A DNA stretch of 64,000 nucleotides. Source: Nibrella saemangeumensis. GTDB taxonomy: Bacteria > Bacteroidota > Bacteroidia > Cytophagales > Spirosomataceae. The notes under the pieces were generated by a model, which was not told where the DNA came from, did no database searches, and was given only the letters and a program-made list of their open reading frames with translations. Positions 61,956 to 64,000 of the stretch are shown one piece after another. The stretch is taken from positions 124,001 to 188,000 of the forward strand of contig NZ_BAABHD010000005.1 of assembly GCF_039541915.1 (NCBI RefSeq). The letters are read 5' to 3'. Made by a program: the position numbers and the translations under genes. Within the stretch, counting starts at the first letter, position 1; each line of letters opens with the position of its first letter.

Positions 61956-62726
61956 ATGCATTTGCCAACGACTGTTACCGACCTTTTGACCGAAACCGGC
62001 GCGGTTGCCCGCTTCACCAGCCGGTTCTGGCGCGAAGGCATAAAGCCCCGTTACGAGTGGCAGGAGTTTTTGCGCCAGTGTTACCTCATCGGCTACCAGT
62101 CGCTGCCGCTGGTCGGCATTACGGCCTTTATTATGGGGTTGGTGATGACGCTGCAATCCCGGCCTACCATGGCCCGGTTCGGGGCCGAGTCGTGGATACC
62201 GTCCATGGTGGCGCTGTCCATTATCCGGGAGATTGGTCCGGTCATCACGGCGCTGATCTGCGCCGGCAAGATTGGCTCCAGCATCGGGGCTGAGTTGGGG
62301 TCCATGAAAGTGACGGAACAAATTGACGCCATGGAAGTATCGGGTACCAATCCGTTCAAATACCTGGTAGCCACCCGCATACTGGCCGCTACCCTTACCC
62401 TCCCCCTGCTGGCAGTGCTGGCTGACGCTATCGCCATTTATGCCTCCTATATCGGCGTCAACATGAAGGGAGTGACCAGCCTGGCGCTGTTTATGAACAA
62501 CGTTTTCGATAACCTGGCGTTCAGTGATGTGCTTCCTGCGGTAATTAAAACCTTCTTCTTCGGCTTTGCCATTGGCCTCATCGGCTGCTTCAAAGGCTAC
62601 AACTCCGACAAAGGGACTGAGGGTGTAGGTCGCTCGGCCAATTCGGCCGTGGTTATTTCCTCGCTGCTCATCTTTATCATCGACCTGATTGCCGTACAGA
62701 TAACCGACCTGCTGGGTTTCAACTGA
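61956..62726 (+). CDS. mlaE: MlaE-family ABC permease
   Basis: 256 residues with about five membrane helices. The MlaE/YrbE pattern is GIKPRYEWQEFLRQCYLIGY, GPVITALICAGKIGSSIGAELGSMKVTEQIDAMEVSGTNPF (about 89-129) and a C-terminal helix ending VQITDLLGFN. It forms the channel of the ABC lipid transporter that moves phospholipids between outer and inner membranes. The stop overlaps the next start by one base (TGATG), so translation is coupled. Confidence 0.94.
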   Translation: MHLPTTVTDLLTETGAVARFTSRFWREGIKPRYEWQEFLRQCYLIGYQSLPLVGITAFIMGLVMTLQSRPTMARFGAESWIPSMVALSIIREIGPVITALICAGKIGSSIGAELGSMKVTEQIDAMEVSGTNPFKYLVATRILAATLTLPLLAVLADAIAIYASYIGVNMKGVTSLALFMNNVFDNLAFSDVLPAVIKTFFFGFAIGLIGCFKGYNSDKGTEGVGRSANSAVVISSLLIFIIDLIAVQITDLLGFN

Positions 62727-63511
62727 TGGATACCCTGATCGTCAACGAACAACCCGATACCGCAACCCGGCGACCCGAGGGCTCTGAAGCGGTTATTACC
62801 ATCGATCATCTATATAAATCGTTCGGGGACAATCAGGTGCTGCAGGACTTCAACCTCTCGCTGTACCGGGGCGAAAACCTGGTGGTGCTGGGGAAGTCGG
62901 GGTCGGGGAAGTCGGTCCTGATCAAGTGTATCATCGGCTTGCTGGAGCCCGATGCCGGCTCCATTTACGTGCTGGGCGAAAACATCCCGGACCTGGAACA
63001 TGACGCGCTGGACCAGATCCGGACCCGGGTAGGCTTTCTGTTTCAGAGTAATGCCCTGTACGACTCCATGACCGTCCGCGAAAACCTCGAGTTTCCGCTG
63101 CGCCGGCACTGGATTGATAAAACCAGGGCTGAAGTGGATGAAATGGTGATGGAAGCGCTGGAGAACGTCGGGCTCGCGCATACCGTCGATATGATGCCGG
63201 CCGAGCTGTCGGGCGGGATGCGGAAACGCATCGGCCTGGCCCGTACCCTGATTCTGAAGCCGGACATTATCCTGTACGACGAGCCGACGACTGGGCTGGA
63301 CCCCATTACCGCCCGCGAGATTAACCAGTTGATTCTGGATGTGCAGCGAAAGTATAACACTTCGGCCATTATTATTTCGCACGATATGAAATGTGTCGAG
63401 TATACCGCCAATAGAATAGCTGTGCTCATCGACGGGCGGTGCCAACACATCGGAACGTTTGAGTCGCTCAGCCGGTCAGACGACCCGCGTGTGACCGCCT
63501 TCTTCTTATAA
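62726..63511 (+). CDS. mlaF: MlaF-like ABC ATPase
   Basis: 261 residues. Walker A GKSGSGKS (56-63), Q-loop FLFQSNALYDSMTV, signature LSGGMRKR (161-168) and Walker B ILYDEPTTGLDP (182-193) are intact. It powers lipid transport with MlaE. The first 25 residues are an unusual extension rich in Thr and Pro. It overlaps mlaE by one base. Confidence 0.95.
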   Translation: MDTLIVNEQPDTATRRPEGSEAVITIDHLYKSFGDNQVLQDFNLSLYRGENLVVLGKSGSGKSVLIKCIIGLLEPDAGSIYVLGENIPDLEHDALDQIRTRVGFLFQSNALYDSMTVRENLEFPLRRHWIDKTRAEVDEMVMEALENVGLAHTVDMMPAELSGGMRKRIGLARTLILKPDIILYDEPTTGLDPITAREINQLILDVQRKYNTSAIIISHDMKCVEYTANRIAVLIDGRCQHIGTFESLSRSDDPRVTAFFL

Positions 63512-63529
63512 CCTCAAGCTGATGTTCGT

Positions 63530-64000
63530 ATGAAAAGCCGCACCTCCCAAAATCTTCAGCTCGGTGCCTTTGTGGTGGCCGGGTCTGTATTGCTGATTAT
63601 CACCTTGTACCTGCTGGGAAGTCAGCGTAACCTGTTCAGCTCCGTAGTCCGGGTCAGTGCCCATTTCAGGAACGTATCGGGTCTGATGGTCGGCAACAAC
63701 GTTCGCTTTGGCGGCATTACCATTGGTACCGTCGATAAACTCACCATCCGAAGCGATACGGTCATTGAGGTAGTGATGATGATTGAGAAGAGCGCCCAAC
63801 CCTTTATCAAAACATCCGCCATTGCCTCCATCGGCACCGACGGTCTGATGGGCAACACCATTATCACCATCACCCCCGTTTCAGGTAATGCCTCCATGGT
63901 CCATGACGGGGATAGGCTTGGTACAGTGCAGCCTGTTGCCGTTAGTGAACTACTGAACACATTGGGGCAGTCTAACGACAATCTGGTGGTTATTACCGAA
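63530..64000 (+). CDS. mlaD: MlaD-like MCE protein (5' part, runs off the window)
   Basis: 157 residues are visible. One N-terminal membrane helix (about 11-31) is followed by the MCE domain RVSAHFRNVSGLMVGNNVRFGGITIGTVDKL (about 41-71) and SAIASIGTDGLMGNTIITITP. The MCE domain forms a ring through which lipids pass. It is 18 bp after mlaF. The C-terminal part lies outside the window, so length and fusion partners cannot be judged. Confidence 0.93.
   Translation, partial: MKSRTSQNLQLGAFVVAGSVLLIITLYLLGSQRNLFSSVVRVSAHFRNVSGLMVGNNVRFGGITIGTVDKLTIRSDTVIEVVMMIEKSAQPFIKTSAIASIGTDGLMGNTIITITPVSGNASMVHDGDRLGTVQPVAVSELLNTLGQSNDNLVVITE

Overview
This 64 kb window comes from a Bacteroidota chromosome, most likely a Cytophagales member of the Spirosoma group. 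The G+C content looks like the mid-50s percent. Many genes are preceded by the Bacteroidota-type -7 box TAnnTTTG and lack Shine-Dalgarno sites. Several families are typical of the phylum: DUF5723 outer-membrane protein, DUF1080 plus a Tat-exported Gfo/Idh/MocA enzyme, ComA-like phosphosulfolactate synthase, and PduO adenosyltransferase. I saw no rRNA, tRNA or CRISPR array and no prophage. The only complete mobile element is one IS481-type insertion sequence at 51462-52457.

Layout. 1-5629: a metallo-beta-lactamase-fold hydrolase (cut by the window edge), a single-domain receiver, a WapI-immunity-like orphan and a 1,232-residue hybrid histidine kinase. 5749-16276: seven genes on the minus strand, the most unusual part of the window. 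In transcription order they encode a cold-shock-like/membrane protein, a lipoprotein with a VWA-like MIDAS, a three-helix membrane protein, a tubulin/FtsZ-like GTPase, an actin/Hsp70-like ATPase with a 600-residue unknown N-terminus, a membrane coiled-coil protein and a WG-repeat membrane protein. 16415-31840: housekeeping and accessory enzymes (rsmA, mgtE, dtd, SIS and ROK sugar proteins, a ChbG-like deacetylase, an O-methyltransferase, a LysM transglycosylase, an alkyltransferase-like protein, mtgA, hemW, acetyltransferase, PhzF, HAD, YciI). 32144-45991: M28 peptidase, cobalamin adenosyltransferase, ilvE, ChaN-like protein, MFS transporter, three uncharacterised proteins (two look like disordered or LEA-like stress proteins), then a 3-keto-sugar pair and a sortilin-like propeller protein. 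46076-51282 (minus): recG, DUF5723, a NifU/Nfu protein, and rplU-rpmA with promoter and terminator. 51462-64000: the IS, a thioesterase, phosphosulfolactate synthase, DedA, aroE-nagA, acetyltransferase, quinone oxidoreductase, ribD, prmC, a MoxR ATPase, DUF1003 and the start of an Mla-type lipid transport operon that runs off the end.

Best candidate for an undescribed system: the 5749-16276 operon. It puts a tubulin-family and an actin-family nucleotide-binding protein next to each other with four membrane proteins and a VWA-type lipoprotein, which suggests a two-filament or two-switch machine at the cell envelope. Its function cannot be read from sequence alone.

A second theme is the intergenic DNA. 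Many gaps hold stem-loops whose arms are built from short repeated words, with a different word at different sites (GTTTCAAG-type, TTGATTGG-type, ATTGAGTGA-type, TTAGAC-type). Two of them lie inside the tubulin/actin operon. A few conventional hairpin terminators are also present, including one whose T-tract doubles as the aroE promoter box.
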